Shown here piece after piece: positions 11,301 through 23,225 of a stretch of DNA of 64,000 nucleotides. This DNA is from Vanessa cardui (taxonomy: Eukaryota; Arthropoda; Insecta; Lepidoptera; Nymphalidae). Within the stretch, counting starts at the first letter, position 1. The number at the start of each line of letters is the position of its first letter. Made by a program: the position numbers and the translations under genes. Under the pieces are notes generated by a model. The model saw only the letters and a program-made list of their open reading frames with translations. It was not told where the DNA came from and made no database searches. The stretch lies in NCBI RefSeq assembly GCF_905220365.1, contig NC_061134.1, forward strand, positions 12,663,001-12,727,000. Reading direction: 5' to 3'.

Positions 11301-12165
11301 AATCTTTTATTTATTTGGATATTTGAGTCACCTTCCGTAACGTGGTTATGTTCATATAATTGTCATTGGAATACTATAATCAACTTGTGACCCGCCGGCT
11401 CAAAATATAACAATAACTATAACTACGTTATATGATCGTAAATCAGCTTTTTAGTAGTCTAATATATTTCATTTAATTTTACTTAGCAGGACTCTAAAAA
11501 ATGTGTTGAATACGCAAATATTTTTATTACTTTTTGGTACATATTTATTTCTTTTAAAATAGTTTTTTGTTTGAAGTCAGTTTTATCTTTTTGTTAAAAT
11601 TTTTATTTATAATACAATCTTGATCGTTTGTAACAGAAAGAAAAAAAAGCTTCCAAGTTGGATTCCAAAACCAGTATGTCGAATTTCGGTACCCTATACA
11701 GTTATAAAAATCGCTACATTTATAGAAGAAATCAGGTCAATATTATGATTCACTTTCGCATTTATAAAATTAGTTGATAATCGTCCAAAAGTCCCATCTA
11801 ATCCGGCTCTTGATGAATATTTAAAACGTCATAATAGCTTATTGGGTTCATGATATTTGTATTTATCTCGAAGGATTCTTAAGTCGTTTTAAATGATTCT
11901 AAAATAAATATTCCGCACATTTTGTAAATATGCAACGTTGAACGTTTCTCGAAAAGCATCTCCTTCACTTAGTTGACCAAAAATTCAGATTACAAATTGC
12001 TATCGTTCGATATCTGCATACTTGCGGTCTCTAATTGATTTCGCTGTTAAATATTCGACGTTTCGTTTAATATCATTCATCTGATATAAAAAAAGTGTTG
12101 CCACTCGAAACTGTTTTCCGAGTGACCTTAATTTTTATTCACTGTTATATTTTATGTATAAAGTA
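11300..12165. other. AT-rich DNA, no gene recognised
   Basis: No exon or recognisable repeat was found. Confidence 0.5.
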
Positions 12166-12167
12166 AA

Positions 12168-12446
12168 GTAACAGCCTGTACATTTCCCACTGCTGAGATA
12201 AGGCCTCCTCTTCTATTAAGGAGAGGGTTTGGAACATATTCCACGCTGTTTCAATGCGGGTTGGTGGAATGCGCATGTGGCAGAATTTCGATGAAATTAG
12301 ACACATGCAGGTTTCCTCACGATGTTTTCTTTCACCGCCGAGAGCGAGATGAATTATAAACACAAATTAAGCATATATATATATAGTGGTGCTTGCATGA
12401 GTTTGAACACACAATCATCAGTTAAGATGCACGCATTTTAACCACT
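12168..12446 (-). repeat. Near full-length SINE S1
   Basis: Starts (inverted 3' end) ACAGCCTGTACATTTCCCAC and keeps the GTGGCAGAATTTCGATGAAA block and the head to AACCACTA. It carries the TATATATATA tract that served as MITE target in the 6.6-kb copy. The minus-strand open frame within it is SINE sequence, not a gene. Confidence 0.88.
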
Positions 12447-12449
12447 ATT

Positions 12450-13017
12450 GTTTAGCATTTAATAATATTTCTTGTATATTTTCGGGATTATTATTCCTTG
12501 ATTGATATAAAATGATTAAAAAATAGTCAATCCATATCAATGCTGAGATAACAACTCAAACAGATTTAGTAGCAGCCTTTCGTTTTACTCTTGGTTGAGA
12601 TTCACATGTTCTAACCAATGGATCATTGCAGCAACTATGCAATATTGAAAAATAATTTGCAAAATTTAAAAAAACTAGTCCATTAATTCCTTCGCGGTAC
12701 ATGCAGTGTCAGAGTGTCGTATTAAAATCTTTGGTTTTAGTCGTTTTGACTCACAGGAATACTGTAAAAAAACTATTTCAATATTTAATTACTTTATTTA
12801 TTTATTTACATCTGAGCTTGAAGGAAGTATACCTTGTTTTAATTTAATTATGTTATTTTAAAAAGGTATACAGAAGAATGCTACCTAAAGTGTATCTTTA
12901 TCATGTTATAATCCCTTTATATTTTATATTTAATTTTTTACTTGCGTCGTATAATAATATTATTAGATAAAATTCTTTGACTTTGATTTTTGCCTCAAAT
13001 TTTATCATATATACATA
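12450..13017. other. AT-rich DNA, no gene recognised
   Basis: Nothing supportable. A tRNA-like fragment (TTCTAACCAATGGATCATTG) near 12609-12630 may be a lone SINE-head remnant. Confidence 0.4.
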
Positions 13018-13020
13018 TAA

Positions 13021-13080
13021 TATCATCAGCCTTTTGCTGTCCACTGCTGAACATAGGCCTCCCGCAAAAGCACGCATATT
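13021..13080. repeat. Fragment of a common lepidopteran repeat
   Basis: ATCATCAGCCTTTTGCTGTC followed by CACTGCTGAACATAGGCCTC is a phrase I associate with dispersed lepidopteran elements. Only about 55 bp are present. Confidence 0.5.
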
Positions 13081-13545
13081 GTAGTCTCATAATATTTAAT
13101 CATCTATCTCAAAACAGGACTTAAAGTAACACATAATTATATAGGTCAATAAAAATATTCCAATTATAAACGAAAAACAATAACCAACCCTTTTTTAACA
13201 CTAGGGCATAAAGTTTGCCCAAAATTTTAAACAATTCACATCCGAAATATCTTTCGTTAACGATCGCACATTAAAATGCATGGCTCCAACAGTTTGAAAG
13301 TGCAATCGAATCAGCGCGCTAATTGATTGGCGAAAAGATTAAAAGTTAGTATTGTAAGTTGTAACTACACTGGATTTTAACATAGTTCGTTTTAATTTCA
13401 TTAGTTATTTAAATTCACCTCATTAATGAACGGGACACTGATATATATCTTTCTCTTTTTCGCTTCATTAGTATCGTTTCTTATCACTATCGACCATTAC
13501 TAATTCGTTTTGTTGTCATGGATGATTATTTTTGGTATTATAATC

Positions 13546-13725
13546 TGGGGACAGGGCTGTGTGTAAGCCCATGTGGATAAGAACCACATATCCAACATAT
13601 ATTCTCATAGTAATGTTGGTTAGTTGCAAAGACATAACGTCGTAAATCCCAAGGTAAGAAATATGCGTGAATGTCTAGCGGTGATGTCCACTTACCATCA
13701 GATGGCGCTTACCATTTTTCCTTTA
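13546..13725 (+). repeat. Degenerate SINE-like S2 copy
   Basis: GGGACAGGGCTGTGTGTAAGC parallels the S2 start (GGTAGGGCTTTGTGCAAGCC), and GCGGTGATGTCCACTTACC with ATCAGATGGC parallels its 3' part. The middle is deleted or diverged. Confidence 0.6.
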
Positions 13726-14017
13726 AAATTTTACCATCCGAAATGTCACTTGATTTATAACCGTCAAATTAAAATGCATAATCCATTTATATGCCACATC
13801 TACCATATATAGTGGTAGATCACAACTTGATTGGTCAGAATATATATTGATACTATTGATTTATCAAATATTATATTCATCGACACATGTACTTCATTTA
13901 AGTAGTGAATAAAACAATATCCCAATACAATAATGCAAAGCACAACATTAGCGATTTAAACAATATTGTACTTCTCTCGTCAGCTGTAATGGATCAATTA
14001 TTACCGATCTAAATATC

Positions 14018-14490
14018 AAAAATCAAAATCAAAATAAACTTTATTCAGGCTAAGGGTATGCTAGAGTAGGTTAGGGCAGGCTTTTACAAGCATTTTTAAA
14101 TCGTCATTTTACAATTAAGTGAAGCTACCACCGGTTCGGAAAGTAGATTCTACCGAGAAGAACCGGCAAGAATATCAGTAGTAACTCTTTTTCGACATTT
14201 AAAAAATACAAAGTCAAGTTAGTTAAATATAATTATTTAAATTAATATATCCTGCTTGGAAGTCAACAGGTATTAACTCCACGCTTTTTTATCATCTGTA
14301 AAATCTTGCATCGTATAATATGCCTTTTTTACCAATGTGTTTTTTATAAACGATTTGAATTTACAAAACGGCAAAGTTAAAAATGTCTGCGGAATTTTAA
14401 GTTTGATAAGAAATCATTTGCATCGAATTTTATATAATTATCATGGAGAATTTACCCAATAACTTACTGTTAACTGGCTTACATAAATTG
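14018..14490 (-). repeat. LINE 3' end (same 3' UTR family as the 1.1-3.65 kb element)
   Basis: Begins with the inverted tail ATCAAAATCAAAATCAAAAT. The stem sequences CCGGTTC (14131-14137) and GAACCGG (14160-14166) bracket AGTAGATTCTACCGAG. Toward 14490 AACTTACTGTTAACTGGCTT probably enters the degraded coding end. No open frame survives. Confidence 0.72.
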
Positions 14491-15615
14491 ATAATTTTCG
14501 GACAAAAATTTAGTTATGAAAGCATAACATATCCGTAATACGAAACTAAGTCAACGCGTTACAAAACTTCCCTTTCCACCTGATCAAACAGAGACGACAT
14601 ACATAAAATATGTCCGGAAATTGGTGTAAATCCCTCGCAAACGTAACAAAGAGCCTTGACCTGTTAGCGGAGCTCATTAGCCGAGCGTCATGTCCCTACA
14701 GATTTCCTCTTTCTTAAGCTACGACGAACACATACCAGTGATTCGTACAAAAGTGGCATATTGTCTAATATTTATGAGAAAAAAAGCAAACTGACTTACT
14801 GACATATAAAGCAGACACACGACCTGAGATACAGAATAATGTAAAACTAGATGTTTTATACTCGGCAAAATTCTTATGAACACTCTATTTTTCGTCATGA
14901 ATTTAATATGAGTAATGACAAATTCTACTATTATTCAGGTAAACAGAGAAAATGCGTGTCGAAAGGCTTTTGCACAGAAATTAAATATCTGATAGATATT
15001 ATAGATATTTGACAGATTATTCACAGATATTTGAAGAATCTGCGAAAATCTTCTTAATCATCATAGTAAACATAGTAATAATAACATAATAAACATAAAT
15101 AGGTTTTAATTGGTCTAATCAAACATCCAATTATTTTTTTTACAAATACTTTTGTTTTGTGATGAAGGATGTTATTTTAAAAGCCTACGAACATATGAAA
15201 TTAAACTAATACATAAATTTACAAGATGTTAATTTAGGTGTAAATACTTCAGAAGATTTTGGCGATTAAATATGAAAGAACCAATTAAAGCGATCGAAGT
15301 ACCCACATAAAGATACACACAACACATGCTTAAGCTCACACACACATATGTATTATTAGAACCTTAATATCAAAGGTTTAGTATCTGTTCCCCGTTAATA
15401 CAATTCTACGCGATGGAAGACGAATTCGGTAAATGTTAGATTCGAATAAGGGGATGACCTCGAAAATGGTTCTCATTTGTCAGGACACGTCCCTACAGAT
15501 TTCCCCGTTCGACAAGTTTCCAGTATGGATTAGATTGGAAATACGGTTATAGATTGACATTAAGAGATCATGCATATATTATGTTCTACTTCCAATTAAA
15601 TCTATGTGAACATCC
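14491..15615. other. AT-rich DNA, no gene recognised
   Basis: No exon recognised. A 16-mer GTCCCTACAGATTTCC occurs at 14692-14707 and again at 15489-15504. Confidence 0.45.
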
Positions 15616-15617
15616 TA

Positions 15618-15760
15618 TCAAATCAAAATGTACTTTATTCTAGTAACTTTAAAACTGCTTTTTGAATCGTCAATTTTGCAGAATTATGTCTAGAATTTTT
15701 TCTCTTCTTTAACGTCTAAGTATTATTTATTTAATACAACAGTCAGCGAAATTAGTTATT
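15618..15760 (-). repeat. LINE 3' end fragment, degenerate
   Basis: TCAAATCAAAATGTACTTTA then CTGCTTTTTGAATCGTCAAT matches the start of the inverted 3' ends at 14018 and 41567. The stem-loop section is lost. Confidence 0.55.
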
Positions 15761-16257
15761 AATCATATTACATACATGTGAGTTAAACGTGCCATTAAAA
15801 AATCTATTTTTTGTCATGATATAAGAACATCGTCGTGACATTTTAGACATGAGAATGTCAGATCATACTTTGATACACAAAAAAATATAATTGTATACCT
15901 TTGTTGGATCAAGAGAATCTTGTTCTGGTAATATAATAATAAATGTATTGTTTTGTTACTAATTACAAGTATTATGGCATATATGTTGCCTAACGTTCAA
16001 ACTCCAAATATACTCTAGAAGTCTCTTTATTTACCATATGTATTTAGAGTTCTATCATATATTAGATGATGGTAGCCATTTTGAACAGCAATTAGCAAAC
16101 GCGATGTACCTTAGATGGTTTTAAGCTTTCCGAAAAATTGGACCATAAACACCGACACCTTCCTAAAGGACGAAAAAGGAAACGATGAACACGCAATAAG
16201 AAAGCAGATCTTTGGTATTTAGCGCCATATATCTTTACGCTTTTGTACAATCAACAA

Positions 16258-16425
16258 AACAACAGCCTGCAAATTTCCCTTTTAAGAGAAGGTTAGGAAC
16301 ATATCCCACCACGCTGTTCCAATTCGGGTTGGTAGAATAAACACGTGGCAGAATTTTTTTGAAATTAGACACATGCAATAATCGATTGAGATGCACGCGT
16401 TCTAACCACTTGGCCATCTCGGTTC
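16258..16425 (-). repeat. SINE S1, internally deleted
   Basis: The tail half (AACAGCCTGCAAATTTCCC to GAAATTAGACACATGCAAT) is joined directly to the head (CGATTGAGATGCACGCGTTC onward), so the middle with the CGCCGAG block is missing. The overlapping minus-strand open frame is SINE-derived. Confidence 0.82.
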
Positions 16426-16429
16426 TTTG

Positions 16430-17600
16430 TACGATCGTCTCAGGCAATATAGAGTACGTCTCCAAAGGCGAATTTTGCACAAAAAATGTATTCCATCGAT
16501 CGGTATCCGGCTTATACTAACGGGCTTTAAAACTATAATCAAAAAGCCATCTATCAGCGCTATCAATCAATGTTAATCAACATTTAGTTTTAATCGGATT
16601 GCTGAAATATTTTAGGTTATGTAATTTAATCTTACTACTTTCTTAGCGAATATTTTAACATGAATCAAAAAATTAGTTTAATCTTTTGAAGATGTGTGTG
16701 TGTCTGTGTGTATAGCACGACACGCTTTCTCGTGTTGAACTGACGCGAGAATATATAGCGACGAATAGCGTCGAAAGTCGCGATAAGGAGCTATTTTTAT
16801 TGGTAGTGTAAATCGGCAGTAACCGGTTTTATTGAATTTGACGATGCTACATCTAAGTTGTGCTACAAAATAACTAAAACAAACTAGCCAACTTTCTTAT
16901 CCTGGTGTACATGACAGCTATGCTTGACATTCCCCAAACGTCATACTAATTTAATAGTGTGTGTATAATTTGTGACCAATAGCTGTTTACGGAATTTTTT
17001 CGACGCGTACTCAGTTTTGACGCTATATCTGCCTGAACCAATTTAGTTTTATGGGGTATCATTAGAATCCTTTCGTCATCCGAAGTGATCGCTGGCTATA
17101 AGTTAATACATTCAATCATTCAGAACAGGCACTTTTTAAGATAAAAAAAGGTAATGTATTGAAAGATTAGTTAGCTAGATATGATTAAGTGGCAACACTT
17201 TGACAAATTATGAAACATCAATGCTTAATTTGGCATATTAATAATCTGTGCCGCTAATAAAACTATGGCGCTAATAAAACCCACAGACAAAAAATGTTCA
17301 AACTTGTTTCTTGATATTGCCGAAATAATCTGTGACAATCTATCTCTATACATATAATCTAAAAATTGAAATTATTCAGAAATAATAATACACAGAAATA
17401 GTAATGGTATTTTTTATTTACGCTTTGATAGTAGCCCTTATGTTAGATCGTCAAATGATCTAACATAAATGCTCCAATTGTATGCGAGTACATTTTGTGT
17501 GTATTTTAGAAGAAAATTGACAAAAACACTCGTGATATACGACCTTTTTTAAAGTCATTAGAAAGATTTAAATGTGTAAATAATATTTATTGTATATATT
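16430..17600. other. AT-rich DNA, no gene recognised
   Basis: No exon or repeat family supported. A short direct repeat of a GCTAATAAAACtATGGCG kind lies near 17250-17280. Confidence 0.45.
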
Positions 17601-17601
17601 A

Positions 17602-17905
17602 CTTGGTGGTAGGGCTTTGTGCAAGCCCGTCTGGGTAGGTACCACCCTCTCATCAGATTTTCTACCGCTAAATAACAGTATGCAGTATTGTTGTGTTCCG
17701 GTTTGAAGGGTGAGTGAGCCAGTGTAACTGCAGGCACAAGGGACATTACATGTTGGTACTCAAGGTTGGTAGCCCATTGACGATGAAAGGAATAGTTACT
17801 ATTTCTTACAGCGTCATTGTCTATAGGTGATGGTGACCACTTACCATCAGGCGGCCCATACGCTCGTCCGCCAACGAAACAATAAAAAAATAAATAAAAC
17901 GATCA
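17602..17905 (+). repeat. Full-length SINE-like S2 element
   Basis: Starts CTTGGTGGTAGGGCTTTGTG, passes GGTAGGTACCACCCTCTCAT, TTGTTGTGTTCCGGTTTGAA and GTGACCACTTACCATCAGGC, and ends GCTCGTCCGCCAACGAAAC followed by an A-rich tail. The A-rich end defines the orientation and suggests retroposition. No coding capacity; the minus-strand frame at 17558-17746 is a shadow. Confidence 0.82.
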
Positions 17906-20842
17906 GTGGCATTGTGTCGCATATATAGTTTTAAGAATAAGTAAATATGTGTTATATGCGGGCTCGACAAATATGAAGATGAAATATTTGAAAAACACTG
18001 AAATCAAAGCGATCTAGCTTTGTGAACATGCTCAATAAAATTATGGCAATTAAATTTCAATTAATGTGCAAGTTCAACTTACTTTATTTCAAATATTAAA
18101 AATTTATCAATTAATTATAACAAACTACTTATTTTAATTATCATCTTAAAAGATAAATACAGCCCAGTATCACTGAAAAAGAAGACTCAGTAATAACTCA
18201 TTTATACGAATCGATGTATTGACAGAACACTACTTCATTAACTTTTTTAAGTACAAGCTTGAAGCAAACACAAAAGTATAAACATATATGTATATATGCG
18301 TGTATGTGTAATGCAATGTTTCGCAAATTAACAAATAAGTAGCACTAAAGATTATCAAGAAGTTTTCGCTTCAATACAAGCCCACAGGAGCACTCGAGTA
18401 ATTACTCAACTACGATAAAAGTTCGATTAAACCCCGACTCGACCCTCAGCCAACACTATCAGTAATAGGGGCCAATCTACCGTCCCGCGACAAACCTAAC
18501 CTTTATAAATCAAGCTACACAAATAATCCCGCGGCCGTGACTCGGCAAATAATGCCCCGACGACACAGAATAGCGAGTCAGAAGTGCCGTGGACGGGTCA
18601 AGGTATTCGAACAAAAACATATTTCACTAAGTTTGACACAGTTGGTTCCGCACTAATACGCCACACACACGAACAAATTTATATTCTAGTCAAGCAATGG
18701 CTGTCCTTTATTTTATTTTCCTTTTTACATGAATTATAATAAATTATCATTTGTCAAGAACAAAACGACGTATCAGCTATAGCTTAAGACGAAATTAAAG
18801 GTATGATTGACAATAGCGTTTTGTGTTTGATTTAGACTTATTTTATATTCTCAAACTCAGTCGCCGCATACGGAAAAGTATGTGTGTGTTTTAAAGCCTA
18901 CTCTCCTACCTATTCATTAGATATTTTTCCGTCAAACAGAAATATTTTATATTTTTGTTACTATAGGCACAGGGCCATATTATTTAAACTTACAATATTG
19001 CATTGGCGAATTGGGAATAATTTGTATTTATTTGAAAACAAACCTTCAGATTTGCCTTTCCTATTTGGAATTTGTCCGCCAATTACAAGTATTACATGTT
19101 AATAGCGTAAGCAAATTTCTGTCCCAGTGATTATGGGACTATAGTTACACATAAAAAAATTATAACGGTCTCATTTTGAAGAGCTCCAGAAATAAAGAAC
19201 ATTCTTGAATTTAATTTAGTAAATGATTGCAACTTAATAAAACAACATTCGACAGAGTATAATAAAGTTACTGGCCGGTTATAGAGAACTAATTTACTTA
19301 AAATTAAAAATTTAACATAAAAAGAGGTTTGAATTAAATTAAAACAAATCCTGTCATATGCTTTGAAATGCCTAAACAATATTTTGAATACGCGAAGTTT
19401 CGAGACCGATTAGGATTTTATAAAAAATACAATTTAAATTTATCTTAATAATAAATACGAAGAAAACATAAAATATCAATCTGAAATACTTATAGAAATT
19501 CCAAAATATTAAACTAATGGAAACACAAATATTTATTAGACAGACGTGTTACCACTTCCCTTGCTATTTTATCCGTGTCTCGTTCAAACCGCTGCACAAA
19601 TTATAGGCGCCGGCAGAGCGGGAACGTGTTTCCCGGATCCCGGGATCCCGGGATCGTGATCATTGCTCGTATTATTCAACGGATATTGTGTGCTGTTACG
19701 TCGATAGAACATAGCTTCCAAATTTAAATGAAAATAGTTTAAGACGTCTAGACATTTTAAAATTGAATTTGAAAAACGATTTTTTTTACGGATTTTTTTA
19801 AATATATTTATAGAAATTAAATTACGTATACAAATTATTACAACCTATTTCGTATTTTACACGAATAAACATTCCAATATATCTTACATCAGTCGTGATT
19901 TAAAAAAAAAATGTCTGCATTCATAATTCTACACAAGTGATAATTTTACTTCAACATATTATACGAGTAGGAACCTAGAAATACTATATTTTCAAAAATT
20001 GTTATTTATATCTTCAATCCACAAACAAACAATTATGTTTTGGCAGATGTAATACAAAAAACAAGACGTGGGTTTTTTTGATATCATTAAAACAATTAAA
20101 GGAGCACATAACTTGTACTGTTTTATTTTAGGAATGTGTCTTTAGTGTGTATCTTTCATTGGAGACTTATATATAAAACATGAATTAAAAAGTAAAAGAA
20201 TAAATTTGAATTTAGAACCTTAAAAACACCCAATTGAATGACTCAAATACAATAACATTTACCCGCCATTATAGTAAACCGGTACGTAATAAACCTAGTA
20301 ATTAGATCTATGGCTATCCTCGCCAGGATACTAGAACAGATAATTAGACGGCTTAAAGATGGTGATTTATACAATAGTGTTACATATAAGCATATAAAAG
20401 CGCAATAAAAACAAAAATTAGGTTACATCCATATAATATCTTCGCTAATTTGTTGAAAAGTTTGTTCAAATCCTATTAGTCTGCTGCTTCGTAAAAATTA
20501 AAAAGTTAATTCAGCATTTCTCTCGAAAACCTCTGTCTATTACAGATTATTCAACAAGATATCGATGGATCGTAAAAATGCCAGTGAAGTCGGTCAGCAA
20601 AAACAAAAAAAAATTCAATTATCGATCATGCAATCTCACCTCACTAGTTACTCGAATGAACGCAATGGCAAATATTTTTTGAAATGAGAATGATTTTAAG
20701 TTTATGTGTATGCGTTAATGACAATATTGAATGCTACCAAACTTCTAGTATTACGGTACAACTCCTTTGTCTATTATTTTTTCTTTTAATTATAATTCCC
20801 TATGGGCACAAAAAAAAGGTATCAGAAACCATCCATTATTAT
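17906..20842. other. Long stretch without recognised gene
   Basis: Mostly AT-rich. It contains a GC-richer patch at about 18400-18610 and a perfect 20-bp palindrome at 19636-19655. Open frames at 18884-19102 and 19131-19379 have no recognised motif. Confidence 0.45.
19636..19655. repeat. Perfect 20-bp CCCGGG/GGATCC palindrome
   Basis: GATCCCGGGATCCCGGGATC equals its own reverse complement and sits in an otherwise AT-rich region, preceded by a GC-rich CGCCGGCAGAGCGGGAACG. Function unknown. Confidence 0.8.
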
Positions 20843-21158
20843 TGACTAGCGGCCCCGGCTTAGCTCGGGCGCAGTACTGATACTAAATATACTACAGAAT
20901 TTGTTTATTTACGACATCACATTAGGAACTTTTAAAATTAACAGTGTTTCTTTACTATATTTTCCTATACTAATTATACTATATTTCTTTACTATATTTT
21001 ACTATATTTTTCTACTATATACAAAAATTTTCCTCTCGAATCACTCTAGCTATTAAAAACATCGCATCAAAATCCTTTGCTTAATTTAAAAGGTTTAATC
21101 ATACATAAGAACTGATAGCGGTAAGGGGGTTTGTTTTATAAATGGAATGATGATGTAA
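20843..21158 (+). repeat. RTE-like LINE 3' end (R1)
   Basis: Starts GACTAGCGGCCCCGGCTTAG and contains ATACTAAATATACTACAGAA, CTCTCGAATCACTCTAGC and GATGATG at the end. Inside, TTTACTATATTTT-type units are expanded at about 20948-21020 relative to the other copies. Confidence 0.75.
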
Positions 21159-22524
21159 CAAAAGTGCCAGTCCAGTACCTTTTCTATTCTAATATTGTAA
21201 AGAAAATCGGACCACAAAAATTAATATTACTGTTTAACGGTAGAATCAAACCTACACAAATAAACTTACCAGATATAAGAGAAAAGGACGAATATTAATT
21301 GATTTATAAATTTCAAAAACGTAATATAGAAAAGTGGTTTCAGATGTCACTTGTATTTAATTGTACGTCTATTTCGATAAATCGATTTGTGACACAGACA
21401 GTAAACAATTTGATTCATGCATGTACCGAAATGGGTGTAAATTTTTAAATTAGCAAATGGCGAGCTCGCCCTACGTACACTCGAACTGCGTAGACTTTTT
21501 TAACAGGGACCGAAATAAACAGAACTCTCTACATATATATTTATCTTGGTTTAAATCTATATTAGTATTTGAATCATAATTTCAATAATATTTGATTTGC
21601 ATTCAGTTTTAAAGTACTAAAATCGACAAGAAACTTTTAAGATTACTTAGAACTAAATTACAAAGATTCGTATTCATACAATACATGCCTTGGATAAGTA
21701 TCAGCGATTATTGTATTAACGTTTTTTCATCCACATGTCATTTAAAAATATAAAGCACTTGCGTCTCCAAAACTTTTTTATTGAATATTGCCAAATTATT
21801 AATTGGCAACACTTGGGAAAATACCTTTACCTAAAATGAACCTGCGATGTCATTTCAGTAAGTTAATCTGTCTAATTTGTAATTCTTTACAAACAGGACA
21901 TATAGCAGACATAAAAACGGGTTTGAGAAAAAATATTTACCTTAAGTTCTGCTACTGAATTTTACTGTTTAAATTTAAAAAATATATACGAGTATATCAC
22001 CGCTACAAAAAGACATTTCCGAATTAGCTAAAATTAAATTGCAACATCCGATTTAAATATGGAATACAAATATTACATTTAAATAAAGAACATTAAAACC
22101 GTGTAATTTTTTAAGCATTCTTTTGTTTTAAACTTGCAATTTCCTCGACAAATCGAAACGTTCTTTCGTCATAGTTGTACCATCTCCATCACGGTAATCG
22201 CTATAATAAACAAACGGCTCGTGAGCGAACCATGAACCGTGTGATTTAATCCATACTACCCCATTGATAGCATCTGTTAGCGCTGTCAAATGTCGTTAGA
22301 TATAAACGCTAACGTCAAGGCATTATGCAGTTACGTCTGGAAAAGTACCCAGAATCATACGTTAAATCCGTAGTTGGCAATCAAGAACTGTATCTCGCAC
22401 TTGGAATGAGACAATTTATTTGATAAAGGGCTTTAGTTAGACAGCACATGGACGATTAGAGTTTAACTAACAGGTTTATATAATCTTATGTAATACTGTC
22501 CATCTATTTGTATGTGTATTTCTA
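21159..22524. other. No gene supported; one coding-looking minus frame
   Basis: AT-rich except around 22150-22330, where a 55-codon minus-strand frame (22131-22295) has a non-repetitive composition. See findings. Confidence 0.4.
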
Positions 22525-22630
22525 GTATAAAACAAAGTCGCTTCTCGTTCTTTGTACCTATGTATCTTTTAAATTACGCAACGGATTTTTATACAGTTTT
22601 CGTCGATTATCAGAGTTATTTAAAAGGATT
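22525..22630 (-). repeat. RTE-like R1 3' end fragment
   Basis: TATAAAACAAAGTCGCTTCT, then TACCTATGTATCTTTTAAAT and CGCAACGGATTTTTATACAG, is the inverted terminal section of R1. Confidence 0.65.
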
Positions 22631-22654
22631 TCTTTAATTTTTAATACGTATGTA

Positions 22655-22800
22655 TTTTATATTGTAACTTATTTCAATCCTTGGAGTTAAAGTATGTTTT
22701 AGACCAAATTTCATCAAATTTGCTTCCGTAGTTTGGTTGTGGTAAAGCAACAAACGAACAGAAATCTATGAAAGAACTAAATAAAAAATAAATAAGTAGG
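22655..22800 (+). repeat. RTE-like R2 tail
   Basis: ACCAAATTTCATCAAATTTG, GTAGTTTGGTTGTGGTAAAG and CAACAAACGAACAG match the R2 layout at 42.7 and 50.1 kb. Confidence 0.6.
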
Positions 22801-23054
22801 ATTTCAATATTTCAAAATCTTACTCAAACATAAATGAATACTAATCTACTGTTTATAGTTATATATAGTAAGAAATGCAATTAAAATTTTATCATGTAAT
22901 TTACACTACATACATTAAAAAGTATGAGACCTCATTTACAGCTTCCGCGAGTACGGAGATACGATTTTGTTCGCAAATACGTTCAAAACTTAACATCAGT
23001 TAAAAGTCGTTATTTATATGCAGGAAAGTAATTAAAATCAAAGATCTTACAAAT

Positions 23055-23225
23055 ATGGTGCCGATGGGCTATTGGATGAAATGCGTGCATCTTCACAGAT
23101 GATTACGGGTTCAAATCCAGACAAGCGTCACTGAATTTTCACGTTAATTTGTGTTTATTATTCATCTCGTGCGCGGCGGTGAAGGAATCGGGAGAAAAAT
23201 TTTGCCAATCCGCATGGGAACATAG
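23055..23225 (+). repeat. Degenerate SINE S1 copy
   Basis: Box B-like GGGTTCAAATCCAG, then GTGTTTATTATTCATCTCG and GGCGGTGAAGGAA, are the S1 head and middle. The 3' half is lost after about 23200. Confidence 0.72.

Noticed and set aside
12145..12363. 72-codon minus frame
   Set aside because: Entirely S1 SINE sequence; the same applies to frames at 16235, 43538, 51148, 51153, 54887 and 62424.
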